Shown: positions 11,152 to 22,800, counted from the stretch's first letter. The stretch is DNA of 64,000 nucleotides from Coniochaeta sp. PMI_546 (GCA_021432605.1 MU271149.1:62001-126000), one strand, 5' to 3'. The notes: generated by a model not told the origin, from the letters alone. Numbers and translations: made by a program.

Positions 11152-12552
11152 TGTCGATGTCTCGGTAGGTGATGCAGTGCTTGAGCGAGCTCTCCAACGC
11201 GTGGGAGGTTTCACCAAGGCGAGACCCCCTTGGCGCGGGAGGGACAACTCTTATACCATCCACCCTTTCTGGAGGGTGATACTGCAGGTCAATGCAGAAG
11301 CGTGCATAGTGGTGGGAATCGTGTGACGAAACATTATCGCCATTGATAAAGCTATGACACTGGACAAATGAGAAGCTTTCCCGATGCTCGTGGTCCCAAA
11401 GATAACTGAACCTCTGCTCACGGCTGGAGCCCCTACAAGCTAGGAACCGGACGACGTGATAACACGATAAGAGCTCCAGGTTAGTACCACCTCGAGTGCC
11501 GATTGCGGGGTGAAGCGCGACAACGACCTTACCCTCTTGGGCAATTCTATCCTGCATATCTGATAGGGCGTGTTCAAATGTCGTGTCCGAGACTCAAAAA
11601 CGTACGCAATAAGTGCACTAAGTGATGGCATCCCTAGTAAATTGTGATAGGTCCCGACAATCAGGAATGCTTTCTTGGCCTCAGTCATGGAAAGACCCCT
11701 GCCAAGTCTCAAGATAACACAATCGGCAACCCGACAACGGGGGTCCGGACCACACCGAAGGCCGGCCCGATAATTGCCGTGCTCGCTTATGATTACTCCT
11801 TCTTTAGGCCAGGTACCGCATCCTTGCACGGTGGTCGTTGAGAACAAGACTGTTGTGTGTCTGTTTAAAGTGAGTACGAATACATAAAATCTGTAGAGAT
11901 TACAGTTTTTATATCAATCTTGTTGTGTTATTGATGTGCTGAGTATGGCAGCCAGTCAATATAAGGTAATGAGATAAGCACTAAAAATGCCATTGTGGCT
12001 TGTCCCTGTGCAGCTCTTGAGCACCAATTGAGTTATGGACAAGCCAACAAGTCTTTCATCCGAGCTACAACAGAATCAATCGTCTGCGCCGTTATCAGTA
12101 CCACCAGATCGCCGCATCTAACGACATCATGAAAATCATCAAGTTTGAACAAGGAGAAGAGCCAGCACTGTAAAAGCCGGGAATGCCTTCAGGTAACTGT
12201 CCCGACAGTATTCGTTAAAGTGCCTCCTCCAGGTGGCGTTTCTAGCCCAGTCCTAGTAACAGGTAAAAATGCTCCCTACTCCTGCTCATGGTCATTGCCA
12301 TCTTTGGCCGGTGCTCTTGCTGCTTTAATCTGTTTGCGGCGGGTATGCGCACGGTGAGCACGGTGCGCTGAGTTCGGTGCTGTCTGTCTAGGAGCCTCAT
12401 TTTGTCACTCTGAAAAGCCAAATATGGAATAAATGAAGTCGGTTATTTGAAATCACTAGAGCAAGTACGTATGCACATGCTGTATCAAGCGTGTTGACCA
12501 AAGACCTCTCTTACTTTTGTAAGATAGTTTACTTGATCACCAAGCTTCTTAT
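11152..12552. other. Gene-poor spacer upstream of the permease gene
   Basis: Should contain the promoter of the permease gene on the minus strand. The longest open frames (for example minus 11440-11847) have no recognisable motif and poor codon bias. From about 11,860 the sequence becomes more AT-rich. I see no gene or repeat. Confidence 0.5.
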
Positions 12553-13437
12553 CTACCATCTCTTGGGCATCGAACCCCCAGTACCAGAAAAAAACCTCGT
12601 CGAAAATGGCCTGATCGGGGTGGTCCCTGTTAATAGCGGCTGGACGTGTCGGTTGAAGATATTATACATGCCTTTTGGGACTGAGACGGCGTGGAAATAC
12701 CAGAAGCCTCCGCTCTTCCACACACGGCGCTTGATAGGCGCCTGAAGGATACAACCGTTGCATCGCCTCTCTTCGGCCTCGTAGATATCCAAGTATTCGT
12801 CTAGCAGAGCCTCGTACTCAGATATTGCCCCGGCGTCGTAGAAGCCGTCGACAGCCCTCGACGTCAGCCAATACGGCGGTAATTGCATTTCTATAGGCTT
12901 TGCGCAAGCCCACTCAAGGTCGATTATGGTCTGGATATTCCACTGCTCGTCGACGAAGATATTTCCTTGGTGGAGGTCGGAGAGCGTATAGAAGAAAGGA
13001 CCCTCACGGTATTCAGGAGAGATAAAGTGGTGCATGGTAGTCCGTAGGGCCGCTAAGGCGGCAAGCTGACTTTCACCGTCGTCCTGGTTATGGATCGCGT
13101 TAGGTTGATTTATTACCTTGCTATCCTAGAGGGATAAAAGATCGGAGATGTAAGATTCCACTGTCGCGTAGGTCCTATAGCGTGGGATGCCAGATGGAAT
13201 CCCTTCGTTCTCGAGCATCTGGAAGTGGAGGTCAAGTGGTCGGTTGCAAAGGCTCACAAAGCCATCCGAACCGAAAGACAAAGATCCGATACGCGGTAGG
13301 GGGTTCTTGTTGATCGATAGAGAGATCCGTGCGAGATCGCGGAATAGCCTTTCTCTGTGGTTTTTATCGTGCCTGTAGTCTTCCCATGACCGCGCAAAAA
13401 TTTTGCCTTTAGCTTCGCTGAGAATGAGCCCCTGAGA
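12553..13437 (-). pseudogene. Aminoglycoside-phosphotransferase-like gene, decayed
   Basis: The frame from 13437 down to 12553 encodes a product matching the C-terminal two thirds of the large fungal APH-like family. Seen in order: FARSWEDYRHDKNHRERLF, then PRIGSLSFGSDGFVSLCNRP, LENEGIPSG, a FFYTLSDLHQGNIFVDEQWN catalytic segment (HQGN, equivalent to HGDxxxxN) and IIDLEWACAKPIEM (metal-binding Asp). The family alignment runs straight through an in-frame TAG at 13128-13126, where a Gln is usual, so the reading is broken. The N-terminal third is not in this frame: a stop lies at 13440-13438 and the upstream bases decay into other frames. No intron border explains the TAG. Only 160 aa after the break starts with an ATG (13035). 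These genes are duplicated and lost often in moulds. It could be a truncated live kinase, but I think a pseudogene is more likely. Confidence 0.75.
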
Positions 13438-15203
13438 CTACGAGATACCGGCATCAAAACAACGACTACAACTGGGAGGGTATCTTTCAGTCTTTGACTA
13501 GCTTCGCTGTCATTTGCCAGCTGACTCTACGTCCACTATAAGACGCTGAATATTGGCATATATATGTTTACGGCTGCCGCTTTTCTGCTATGCGCCCGAT
13601 TTGTCGTCGACCGCTTTTGCAGCAACTACACCAATGTCAACCATGTGGACGACTTAATCCTCGTGTTTTCCACCTCGTCTCTACTGCCTGTCTTGAGCTC
13701 TCAGCGACATATCTCACACCCTTGTGAAGCTCTCCCCTGAAATCAAGACCTTCTAGTTAATTACGTCTCGGCTCAATTGGCCTTTCGATTCGCATTCTGG
13801 CTAGCTTCGTGTTCGTGTTATGTGGTATGCTCGTGTGAGGCGCTGCAGCGCAGACTCAGCTTGACGCTGGTGATGGTGGTGATCCTAACATTCTGTTACT
13901 GATCTGTCTCTACATGACCTAATGTGCTAACCAAGCGAGAACGTGGTGGTGCTAGACCTTCAACACGGCGGCGATGAGTTCGCGGCTGAGTTTCAGGGCC
14001 ATGACTCATCAATGTTAATCAAGACTTGTGTTTTCATCACTTCGTGGTTTTGAGGCTTCGCACCGCTGGTACAAGACATCATACTTTGTGACCCGAAGCA
14101 ATCTGGAATGAATTACTACCTCGCTGAAGGCGCCGTCCAACATTCTAGGCGTGATAGTATATGTAGTAACCGAAGCCGCGAGCTTTTCACATTTTGTATA
14201 TTTACTGATGTTAAGGATAGAGTGTATGAATCGACAGATAAATCAACTACGCAGCAGCCATACGAAGTTCTCCGTCTTTCTCGTCGCGGCTTCTACAGTA
14301 CATCCAGCGGGGGTTGTAGTCGCCTCGACTATGTTCACCATAACTGGGTATGCTAATGAGCAATTTGGCGCGCTATTCGCAGTTCTTGCTTGTCAATGCC
14401 TGTAATATGAGATGTTAGAATCAAGGTACCTATTACATTTTCCACTTGCGCAGTCTGACGTCGATATTTCGTTTTCTATCATTCAGAGCCTGTAGACCTA
14501 TATCAAAGCGATTAGATCCACTTCCAGACAAACAACATACCCATGGGGTACTAAACGCTCCAGAACTTTTGAATCGCAGAACCTTAAATACCGGGCCGGA
14601 TGGAGCTCTCTTTACCCCGGATGAGTCGGGCATGTGTCGGTCTCCACCACTGTAAGGGACATCCCCTACGAGAACGTCAAAGGTGGCAAAACTGTCTGAG
14701 GAGACGTCGACGAGCTCTGTACCAATTGAATCTCAGCAATGGACTCAATACTGGTTACACGAATCCAACTGCTCCATTCTTTTGAGTTTCAGACCTTGAC
14801 CATTCTCCTTCACAGATCTTGCTCCAGCTGCGAGTAATGGCTGCATAGGGCTGATACAACTAGGATTTTCCGAGCGAAATACTCGAGGCACGAATCATGT
14901 CTTCACTAGTATCCGAGATAATTCCTGGAAGACACGTATCAGAGTGGGACAGATGACTCGAGGTACACCGGGCAAAGGTACGAGTCCCGACTTCCTGAAT
15001 ATATAAGGGTGTAGTACAACTCCAGACGTAGAGAACATTTCTTGACTCACGACTCACTTCATACAACAACTATCTTTGAAAGCCCTAGTCTGGGCATTAC
15101 TCTCATTTGAGCATACAACAGATCACGTTGTCAGGATATAGAGCTTCACTACCTTCTTTCGCCAGCACTTCGTTTCACTTTGACACTGCGAAATCGTTAA
15201 CAA
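13438..15203. other. AT-richer gene-poor region and subtilase promoter
   Basis: No supported gene. Short frames near 13,560-13,740 and 14,108-14,405 have no recognisable family. The first 150 bases probably hold scrambled remains of the APH-like gene start. The last 250 bases are the promoter and leader of the subtilase gene. Confidence 0.5.
15000..15007 (+). promoter_or_regulatory. TATA box of the subtilase gene
   Basis: TATATAAG lies 204 bases before the subtilase ATG. With transcription starting about 30 bases downstream this leaves a leader of roughly 170 bases, which is reasonable for a strongly expressed secreted protease. The assignment rests on sequence and position only. Confidence 0.55.
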
Positions 15204-16547
15204 ATGCCTTCGCTAAGACAATTTTCTCTTTTCTTGGGAGCTCTCGCTCCGTTGGGTTCCTTGGCAGCTCCGGTATTCAACCACACAGAAACCAGGACAT
15301 CTGGTTCATCTGTTCCGTGCAAATACATCGTCACCCTCAGGAAAGGCCTCACGTCTCGAGACATAGAGTCACACGTCAATTGGGTCAACCAAGTGCACAA
15401 GAGAAGCTTGGAGGAGAACAGGCACAGCAACTCTTCAGGCACCGGAGTGCACAAGACCTTTGACAATCTCCATGTGTATGTGGGAGAGTTCAACGACGAC
15501 ACAGTCGAGCAGATCAAGTCGCGGCCCGATGTCGAGGCCGTAGAGCCAGACCAGCTCTGGACACCATACGATGATGCCAATTCGAATCCGCTCAACGTCA
15601 CCTCAAATCCACTTTACAATGCTTATTTGAGGGGGCCCAGTTCGAAGGAGTCTCGAGGCAACTACCCCGGCGAGACTATCATTGTCAAGCCAATGGCCAT
15701 AGCCAGTCAGTCTGGCGCGCCGTGGGGCCTAGCTCGTCTCTCGCATCGAAACCGCGGCGCCAACGACTACGTCTATGACGCCAGTGCTGGCCGGGACACA
15801 TACGCCTATGTCATCGACACGGGGTTGAACACCGGCCACGCCGACTTTGAAGGACGAGCCCAGCTCGGCTACAATGCCGTCTCAGGCACCGCCGACATCG
15901 ACGTGCAAGGTCACGGCACCCACACCACCGGTATCATCGGCAGCAAAACCTACGGTGTCGCCAAGTCCGCAAACCTCGTAGGCGTAAAGGTCTTCGACCA
16001 AGGTGGCTCGATGACCTCCGTCATCTTGGACGGCTACAATTGGGCGGTCTCTGATATCCGCAGCAAAGGCCGCGTCGGCAAGGCAGTCATCAATATGAGC
16101 CTCGGCGGTGGCACGTCTACCGCCTTCAACAACGCCATCGAGGCCGCCTACCAGGCCGGCGTTGTTACGGTCGTCGCTGCTGGCAACCAGGGCCGCGACG
16201 TGGGCTCCGACTCGCCAGCTTCGGCAACGCACGCCATCACGGTCGCAGCGGTGGATGATAACGACAGTCAGGCATCTTACTCCAACTTCGGCAGCTCTGT
16301 CGACATCTATGCGCCTGGCAGCAGCATTCTCTCGACTTGGATTGGTTCCAGCAGCGCGACGAACACGATGTCTGGCACATCGATGGCCTGCCCTCATGTC
16401 AGTGGCTTGGTACTATACCTCATGGCCAAGGAGGGACTGAGTGATCCTGCTGCTCTTGTTGCTAGGGTCAAGGGCGTCGGCAGTGCCAACGTGATTAGTG
16501 GCGTTGGGCCTGGAAGCCCGAATTTGCTGGCATATAACGGGAGCTGA
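15204..16547 (+). CDS. Secreted subtilisin-like serine protease (proteinase K type, S8A)
   Basis: Single-exon 447-aa pre-pro-subtilase, an extracellular endoprotease of broad specificity. Signal peptide is about residues 1-21 (hydrophobic, cut after SLAA). An inhibitor-I9 propeptide covers about 38-120 (CKYIVTLRKG to VEAVEPDQLW). The mature enzyme begins near 170. The catalytic triad is complete: Asp205 in YVIDTGLN, His237 in GHGTHTTG and Ser393 in SGTSMACPH, with the oxyanion Asn328 in VAAGN. The segment between prodomain and catalytic domain (about 120-170) is longer than in proteinase K itself, resembling secreted and vacuolar fungal subtilases. A TATA box lies at 15000. The gene converges on an aspartic protease gene, so acidic- and alkaline-range proteolysis genes sit side by side. 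Nothing looks broken. Confidence 0.96.
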   Translation: MPSLRQFSLFLGALAPLGSLAAPVFNHTETRTSGSSVPCKYIVTLRKGLTSRDIESHVNWVNQVHKRSLEENRHSNSSGTGVHKTFDNLHVYVGEFNDDTVEQIKSRPDVEAVEPDQLWTPYDDANSNPLNVTSNPLYNAYLRGPSSKESRGNYPGETIIVKPMAIASQSGAPWGLARLSHRNRGANDYVYDASAGRDTYAYVIDTGLNTGHADFEGRAQLGYNAVSGTADIDVQGHGTHTTGIIGSKTYGVAKSANLVGVKVFDQGGSMTSVILDGYNWAVSDIRSKGRVGKAVINMSLGGGTSTAFNNAIEAAYQAGVVTVVAAGNQGRDVGSDSPASATHAITVAAVDDNDSQASYSNFGSSVDIYAPGSSILSTWIGSSSATNTMSGTSMACPHVSGLVLYLMAKEGLSDPAALVARVKGVGSANVISGVGPGSPNLLAYNGS

Positions 16548-17104
16548 GCATTGGAGTAGAAGGTTACGTGTCTGACATTTACAAGCGATCGTTGATTTAT
16601 AATACAGAGACTTAGATCACTCTTTTCGAGTTCAAGAAGGTCATTTTCCAGAGTAGGCTGGATTTGCCGTGGTAGACCGCTTTGTGACAACGTGTTTCTG
16701 GTATGCACCTCCGAGTTTGGCTTCTTTCTCTAGACATAGGTAGTCAACACTTAACAGTCAGATTGTTCTCCATTCCTTGATGAACACCTCGTGTAGCACT
16801 GTGCGTATATGCAGCTCACCAAGATGATCATTGCAGCATTCAGCTCTTGTCTGTGGACCAGAGAACGTGACACGCGGGTCGGTACAAAAGTTTTGATGAC
16901 AGATAAACAACTTGTCATTATTCCTGGGGAACAGACATACGAGTCTGGCCTAGGGGTCTAATATCATAAGACTCATCACCGACATCGACATCTCCAAAAC
17001 GCCACGCCATATAAATGCTCTGCTTCGCTTCAATGCTCTCCAAATAGACACCACGCCAGCCTCCGCCGCCGCTCTCAATCCCTTCTCATCTAAGATGCTC
17101 TAGT
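16548..17104. other. Intergenic region between convergent protease genes
   Basis: Holds the 3' ends of both protease genes. I see no gene or repeat in it. Confidence 0.6.
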
Positions 17105-18394
17105 CTAGAGCGTCTTGGAGGCCCAGCCGAGCTGGTTCTTGCCGCCGTCGAAAACAACAAAGGCAGCCTTGAGCGCAATGTCGCCAAAGATGGCGAAGCC
17201 AATGCCAGCGTCGTCCTGGATACCACCATAGCAGGAGCTACCGGTATCATCAACAGGGGCGAAATTGATGAAAGAGCCAGGGATCTTGATGCGCGCACTG
17301 CCGACGCCGAAGGTGAAATCGGGAAGGGTCTTGCTGCAGGAAAAGACATAGCCACCCTGGGTGTTGTCGTAAGTTGCGCCAGACACCTGCTTGTAATATG
17401 CCTTGACAACGGCAGTGGGCAAGAGCAGGAGGGTCGTGCCAGTGTCCGCGATGCCACTGATCTTGGTGGACGAGAATGTGCCTGTGCCAACAGAGTAGCC
17501 GGAGGAGGTGAACATCCAGAAACCGTCGCTCGTGTCAACGGAGGTATATGTAATGCTGCCAGTGTAGGCCGCGGAATCAATGTAGCCAAAGTTGTACTTG
17601 CCGGCTACATAACTTTGTGTCAGACACGCAGCGCTAGAATCGCGTCAAATGGTGGGCTACTTACGAGCATCGTGCTTGAGATCAGCGGTGAAGACAGGTG
17701 AATCCAGTGCCGCCTTAGCGTTATCGAAGAAGGTCTTTTGGGGAGTCGGGCTGACAGTGTTCAGACTGCTGAAGGCAAGACCGAGAAGTCCATCATTGTT
17801 GCTGTCCGACGAGAATGAAGAGGAGACCTTCTGCGCCGATTCGACTGCCTGCTTTGCTACAGTCAGGCCACCTACGGTGACAGTATCGGTGTAGACATCG
17901 CCGCTGGATGAACTACCGTCACCATACGAGATGGACCATGTGGCGCCGGAGAGCTTCTTGGATGTGCTGCTCTTGGATGGGGTGTACACAGCCTGTCCAT
18001 TGACCGAGCTCTTGGGGGTTTCCGAGCTGAAGACCCAGAGATCACTAGACCCTGTGTCGAAGTCGAGGTTTAGAACCTGAGCCGGGGTACCGATCGACAC
18101 AGGCGTGAGATACTCGACATCATATTGTTCTGGAGTGGTGGTGGCGCTACCGGTCGAACGCTTGGAGAAGATCGAGTTGACGACAGCAGCGAGGTCGTCC
18201 GGAACGGGGACGCCATATTTACGGTACGCCTTGGCCAGAGCAATAGGACCATGCTTGGCAAAGTGCGCGTTGCGGACCTGGCTAACCGAGAAGTTACCCG
18301 TGCCGGCAGGTGCGCCGATGCGCGGAGGGATCGCGGTAGAGATACCACCAGCCACGAGCGTAGCCGCTGCGAGAATGGACGAGAGAAGCGGCAT
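17105..18394 (-). CDS. Secreted pepsin-like aspartic protease (A1, penicillopepsin type)
   Basis: Two exons, 18394-17665 and 17604-17105, encode 409 aa. The product is a pre-pro aspartic endopeptidase of the penicillopepsin/aspergillopepsin group, active outside the cell at acid pH. Signal peptide about 1-20; propeptide to about residue 80, ending near a SKR basic site that suits Kex2 or self-cleavage. Both active-site motifs are intact: Asp113 in [11 protein letters not shown] and Asp297 in [12 protein letters not shown]. The flap Tyr157 lies in SISYGDGS. Two Cys near 333 and 369 would form the usual single disulfide. The intron joins [13 protein letters not shown], a classic family segment, and has a GTAAGT donor. 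Length is normal. A TATA-like ATAAATA lies about 100 bases upstream, and the upstream region has several PacC-type hexamers. Confidence 0.95.
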
Positions 18395-20027
18395 GATGAA
18401 AGAAGCTCGAGACTAGAGAGGATCCGAGGGTAAAGCAGGCCTGGTGGAGAGGACTGAAGATCGGCCTCAATTCGAAGGGAGAGTGTCCGGTGTATTTATG
18501 GGCGATCACCGGTCCACAACAGCATGCGAGCTGGCAAGGCTAGAAGAACGGAAGAACATCAGAGTCTCCCTCCTCCGACTCAGCGGCCGGCGATCTGCAC
18601 TTGACGCCAAGACAATGTGGTCGCCAAGAAAGGTAGTTGCCCGTTCTCGTGGAAGCTTCATTTGGCAGCACCATCCACTGAGCGCATCCTTCCCTCTCCA
18701 TGTGAGTGAATCCAGCAGGCGTGTCAAACATGGCGACCCCGCTTGATGGCACCTTCCTCAACTGCCAAGACTCTCAAATCTCTCGGATGCCATTCTACAC
18801 GCCAATGACCAAGGAAAGAGACACGGGACAACATAGTGAGGCAACTCTGGCAACTCGTAGAAGCTGGGCAGGAAGAAACATGACTGGCCGGCCAGGAAGT
18901 TCAACGGCTGTTTCACGTTGTTCAAGAACCAAGAGAGCCCAAGATGAAAGGAGCAGGTGACTTCGCACCGCTGGACCGAATGATAAGCGTCCTATCATTG
19001 CATGACTTTGACCTCGCCGGCCTCGGTAATGAGTACCTGGCGGATACCACTTACCCTTCGCAGGGAGTGGCCGCCACTTGCAAAGGTGGGAAACCGGGGC
19101 AGGATTGGCAGGCTCGAAAGCCACGGCCAAATCAGGGAGTCACCGAATGAGAGAATCCATGTGCTAGATGGCGAACCACAGCAGCAGGCAGCCTTTTAGC
19201 TGCCAAGATGACCAATCCCAGCATTAAGATGGTGATTTACGTGAGTGGCAGTTGAGTGGATGTCGGTAAAGTTGAAGGGCAGAAGGGATGGGTGGATTGC
19301 CCCCTCCAGCCCCTGAAGATCGCCAAGATAAAGCTTGGCTAGCGTGGCGCATCCCAAGATCGCGCTAACATGCAGCTGCCGTTGGCAATTCAGACGCCAC
19401 AAGCCGGCACCTCGACTTGGCTTTTGCTTGGCTACACGTGTAGGATGGAGAGGATGTCGAGACCCTACAATGACGTGAATGTCGAGGTGTGATTCTGCCT
19501 TGACCGGGTTACTGGCGCAAGGCATGGCCGGTGCATAATGTAATCATAATAATATACGGACACCACTGAGCCGCCCGGCCGTTGATTCCTTTCCGGGAAG
19601 GTGGCATGTACAGAATCGTCCATCCGATTCTGACGTCTTTGGCCAAAGGTCATCGCCGTTGCAGAGTGTTGTAGAGTCCCGACGACCTACCATAATGGAC
19701 GTAGCGGTGAGGTATGTGAAGTGAGGTAGAGAGAGCATTTTGCGCGCCATTGTGAATAAGTTGAGACAACTGTTTGGAGGTGCGAAGGGTGGCCACTGGC
19801 AACAGCAAGGGATTGGAAAATCGCGGGGTGACGGGGCACCACCAGCGGCCGTGGCAGGCAGTTTGATCACGTGAATCAATCAGGCACCGTCTTATCCCCG
19901 AAAGCCGGGAATCCTTCCAGGTTGCCATCACGTAGGGAACAGCTTGGGACGCATGGCAGCAATGGAACAACACTCGTCCTTACTGTGCAAGCCTCCAGCA
20001 TTGGACTGATCAAACCCCGCGGCCAGA
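18395..20027. promoter_or_regulatory. Upstream region shared by the aspartic protease and Zn2Cys6 genes
   Basis: 1.6 kb between divergent genes with no convincing coding frame. On the protease side there is a TATA-like element (18493-18499, minus strand). Four PacC-type GCCARG hexamers read on the plus strand at 18606-18611, 18623-18628, 18764-18769 and 18891-18896. Such hexamers are expected now and then by chance; four within 300 bases is suggestive of pH control, not proof. Confidence 0.4.
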
Positions 20028-21693
20028 ATGGTTGGAACTCCGAAGAGCAATGGCTGTCAAACCTGCCGTCGGAGAAAAAAGAAGGTGGATATTGAGATCA
20101 ACGCAACCTCCACTACCGGTATTACCTAAGAGGACCGAGTCACTAACTGTGAGTGCAGTGCGATCAACGACTTCCGGCATGCTCCGAGTGTGTTAGAGCT
20201 GGCTGGCTTTGTCCGGGCTATGATAGGCGGTGGAAGTTCGTCGACGAGAACAAACAGCTAGTCAGACGTTATTCCGAGAATGGCTACCATAACTCCGGAC
20301 GTTCGGAATCACCCGATGCGCAGTCTGGCGTTTCGGTCCACGGGCTGTATAAGCCGGGCGACAGACGACTAGAATTGTACGAGGCAAAGAAGCTGGGAGA
20401 TGCCGTCTCTCACATTGGTATCTTCTGGCCGTTGAGCTCGGAAAACGGTAGGAACGCGACTCTGTTCATCTCTATCATTGAGAATGACATGGCCCAGAGT
20501 CTTCTGCCACTTCAGGCCGTGGGCAGCTTCTTGCCCGCCATTCCATCTCGTCTTGGGCGGAATGCTGCGCTTGATGCGGCCATTGCCAGTCTCTGCAGCA
20601 TATATGTCGATCATCTTACCACGACCTCCATGGGATCAAGTACAACTATTCAGAAATACATCCACACTCTCAGTGCTCTGCAAAGCTGTGTGAAGGATCC
20701 GCAGCTACGTTCGCAATCCGAGACCATCTGCGCGTCTATCATCGTTCAGATGTGTGAGGTTCGTCTGTGTACCACTCCACGTCAGAGGAGCGCCAAAGCA
20801 AGGTAGCTAACTCGCCTTACTGAGCAGCTTATGATGACCCGGGATGGCGGCCAATGGAGCGGTCTAAATCGAGGATGTGCGCTTCTCATCAAGGATTGTG
20901 ATCCTAGACGATTCGTAGACGGGTTTGATAGAGACTTGCTTGATTCTCAACGGAACCATTTCGTGAGTTTGTTCTCCACCATACGAAGTAAATGACCCTT
21001 TAGCAGTACTGATACGGCGTCGGCTCGAAGCTCACACAGGCTATGCATGCCGGAGAGGAGTGCTTCCTTGCTCGACCCGAGTGGCGAGATGTTGATCGCG
21101 CTCCTACAGAAGCGTCCGCATACGGCTCCGAAGAGACACGACTCAAACATATGCTGTCCGAATTACTGATGGATTTGCCAGAATTAATCCGTGAGTCGGC
21201 TGACTTGGTAATGTCTCACAAGGCCAGGCGCGGCCAGCAAGACCATGAAACGCGTTTGAAAAACGCCATAAGTCGACAGCTCCAGATGAAGCAAGAGCTC
21301 GAAATCTGGTTTGCCACGGTGTCGCTCAAAACTGGATCCAATGGTGTAGACAATGACGAAGCAAGCCCGCCTAAGCTGCGCTATCGAACCCTCTTCTGCG
21401 GTATTGTGGACTGCATTGTCAATTCGGTCTTCGTGAAATTAGACCGGATGATGCTCTGCTTGAGCACACTCTTACATCCAAACGCCCGTGAGTATAAAGG
21501 ACTAGGTTGGAGTCCTAGCTTTCTGCAAGCGATCGAGGACCGCAGGACCGTAGCTCGGGAAGCATTTGTGTTCGTCAAGTCGACGTCTGATATCGGGACC
21601 AAGCCTCTGGACTTTGGGCTGAAGATGATTGCAACTGACGACGATGTGTTCGATGTACCGCTGCTGACAGGAGCGCTCGAACTTGGAAGTTAG
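20028..21693 (+). CDS. Zn2Cys6 fungal transcription factor
   Basis: Four exons, 20028-20084, 20159-20758, 20828-20962 and 21040-21693, encode 481 aa. The N-terminal zinc binuclear cluster is split by the first intron and is complete only after splicing: Cys10, Cys13, Cys20, Cys27, Cys30 and Cys37, spaced C-X2-C-X6-C-X6-C-X2-C-X6-C. The rest resembles the C-terminal 'fungal transcription factor domain 2' found in many regulators of this size, with an alpha-helical middle region and a GALELGS end. The first donor is a weak GTGGAT and the cluster makes it certain that an intron is needed here. The last exon has two possible acceptors nine bases apart (before 21031 or before 21040), which would add or drop LTQ. 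Target genes unknown; it is divergent from the aspartic protease gene. Confidence 0.85.
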
Positions 21694-22161
21694 GCCGTCG
21701 TTTCGAATCTTCCTTACACCCAGCCACTTGCGGTCTAGCCAACTTTTTTGCGACAGCCAAAAATGGTGAACAAGTAGGAACAGGCAACAACGACCAGGTA
21801 TCGGGAGTTCCGCAAAAGAGCGAGCGAAGGCGAGCACGTCGAAAGCGGTGTCGGGCATTTAAGAGGCCGCGCCGTCTTCCACGGCTCTATCCGCCGGAGT
21901 GAGGCCGTTCAGCTCTGTGTCACCATTTGCCAAGCTCTCATTGGACACTGCGCGACATCCCACCTCAACACCAAAGGCCTAGGAATTTCGATGGAGCCGC
22001 TTATAGTGATTGCGACGACCAAAATAGCACCCACGAAAGCATATAAACCTGAATGGTTCGAGCTTCAACAATGTGCTCTCTCCGTAATCACCAAAACTCG
22101 GGCACAATTGGAAGAAAAAAAATCCGAAGTGAGGCGCCGCATATCACCACCAGACAACAAA
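21694..22161. other. Intergenic region with in-frame extension upstream of the FMN reductase
   Basis: The reading frame of the reductase stays open back to an ATG at 21991, adding 57 residues with no family match. I take it as leader sequence. No other gene is seen. Confidence 0.5.
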
Positions 22162-22800
22162 ATGCCCCTCTTCGCTCCAAAGAAAACATCCTTCAAAATC
22201 GGCGTCATAATTGGCAGCCAGCGCAAACCCCGGTGTGGGGACCAGATCACGGACTTCGTCCTCAACACCATCAAGTCTCATCAAGAGAGCAAAGTGCCGG
22301 GTCCGCGCCAAATCACATTCCAAGTCATCGACATCGCGGCGCTCAACCTGCCCCTCCTCGACGAACCAGGCGTCCCCTCACAGATCAAGGACCCCTCCGG
22401 CTACGCCCACGAGCACACGCGGGCGTGGTCAAGAACGGTAGCGGCCCTTGACGGCTTCGTCTTCGTCACGCCGCAGTACAATTGGGGCATCCCAGCGGGA
22501 CTGAAGAATGCGCTCGACTACCTGTTCAACGAGTGGAAGGGCAAACCTGCCATGATCGTGTCATACGGAGGACACGGCGGCGATAAGTGCGCTGCGGCCA
22601 TGAAGGTCGTCCTCGGCGGTGGTCTAGATATGAAGGTCGTTGACAAGACGGTCAACCTATCGTTCCCGAGTCGAGACGTCCTGTACAAGGCGGCTGGGGG
22701 CGACGATCTGGGTCTCGATGCGAGCAGTGACCGTAGCATGTGGGCAGGAGAGCGGTCCAAGATCGTGAAGGTCTGGGAGAAGATGGAGCAGTCTCTTTAG
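22162..22800 (+). CDS. NADPH-dependent FMN reductase family flavodoxin-fold protein
   Basis: Single exon of 212 aa, a flavodoxin-fold enzyme of the FMN_red family that passes electrons from NAD(P)H through bound FMN to quinones, azo dyes or metal ions. The start at 22162 gives the expected MPLFAPKKTSFKIGVIIGSQR opening, where GSQR is the FMN-phosphate loop after beta-strand 1. Further marks are FVFVTPQYNWGIPAGLKNAL, the NALDYLFNEW helix and YGGHGG near residue 135. Length fits cytosolic members. An upstream in-frame ATG at 21991 would lengthen it by 57 residues that look like leader. The ATG at 22162 has a good AAAATG context. The physiological acceptor cannot be told from the sequence. Confidence 0.88.
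   Translation: MPLFAPKKTSFKIGVIIGSQRKPRCGDQITDFVLNTIKSHQESKVPGPRQITFQVIDIAALNLPLLDEPGVPSQIKDPSGYAHEHTRAWSRTVAALDGFVFVTPQYNWGIPAGLKNALDYLFNEWKGKPAMIVSYGGHGGDKCAAAMKVVLGGGLDMKVVDKTVNLSFPSRDVLYKAAGGDDLGLDASSDRSMWAGERSKIVKVWEKMEQSL

Noticed and set aside
11152-11247. 32-residue N-terminal extension of the permease from ATG 11247
   Set aside because: In frame but unlike the hydrophilic N-termini of the family, so the start at 11151 was preferred.
13254-13457. 67-aa minus-strand frame overlapping the APH-like pseudogene
   Set aside because: Most of it is the out-of-frame shadow of the APH-like sequence, which has the family match.
11860-15000. Possible mutated transposon remains in the AT-richer stretch
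   Set aside because: No terminal repeats, transposase or reverse-transcriptase motifs and no duplicated segments could be found by eye.
21991-22161. 57-residue N-terminal extension of the FMN reductase
   Set aside because: In frame, but the family starts at the MPLFAPKK segment and the extension looks like a leader; kept only as an alternative start.
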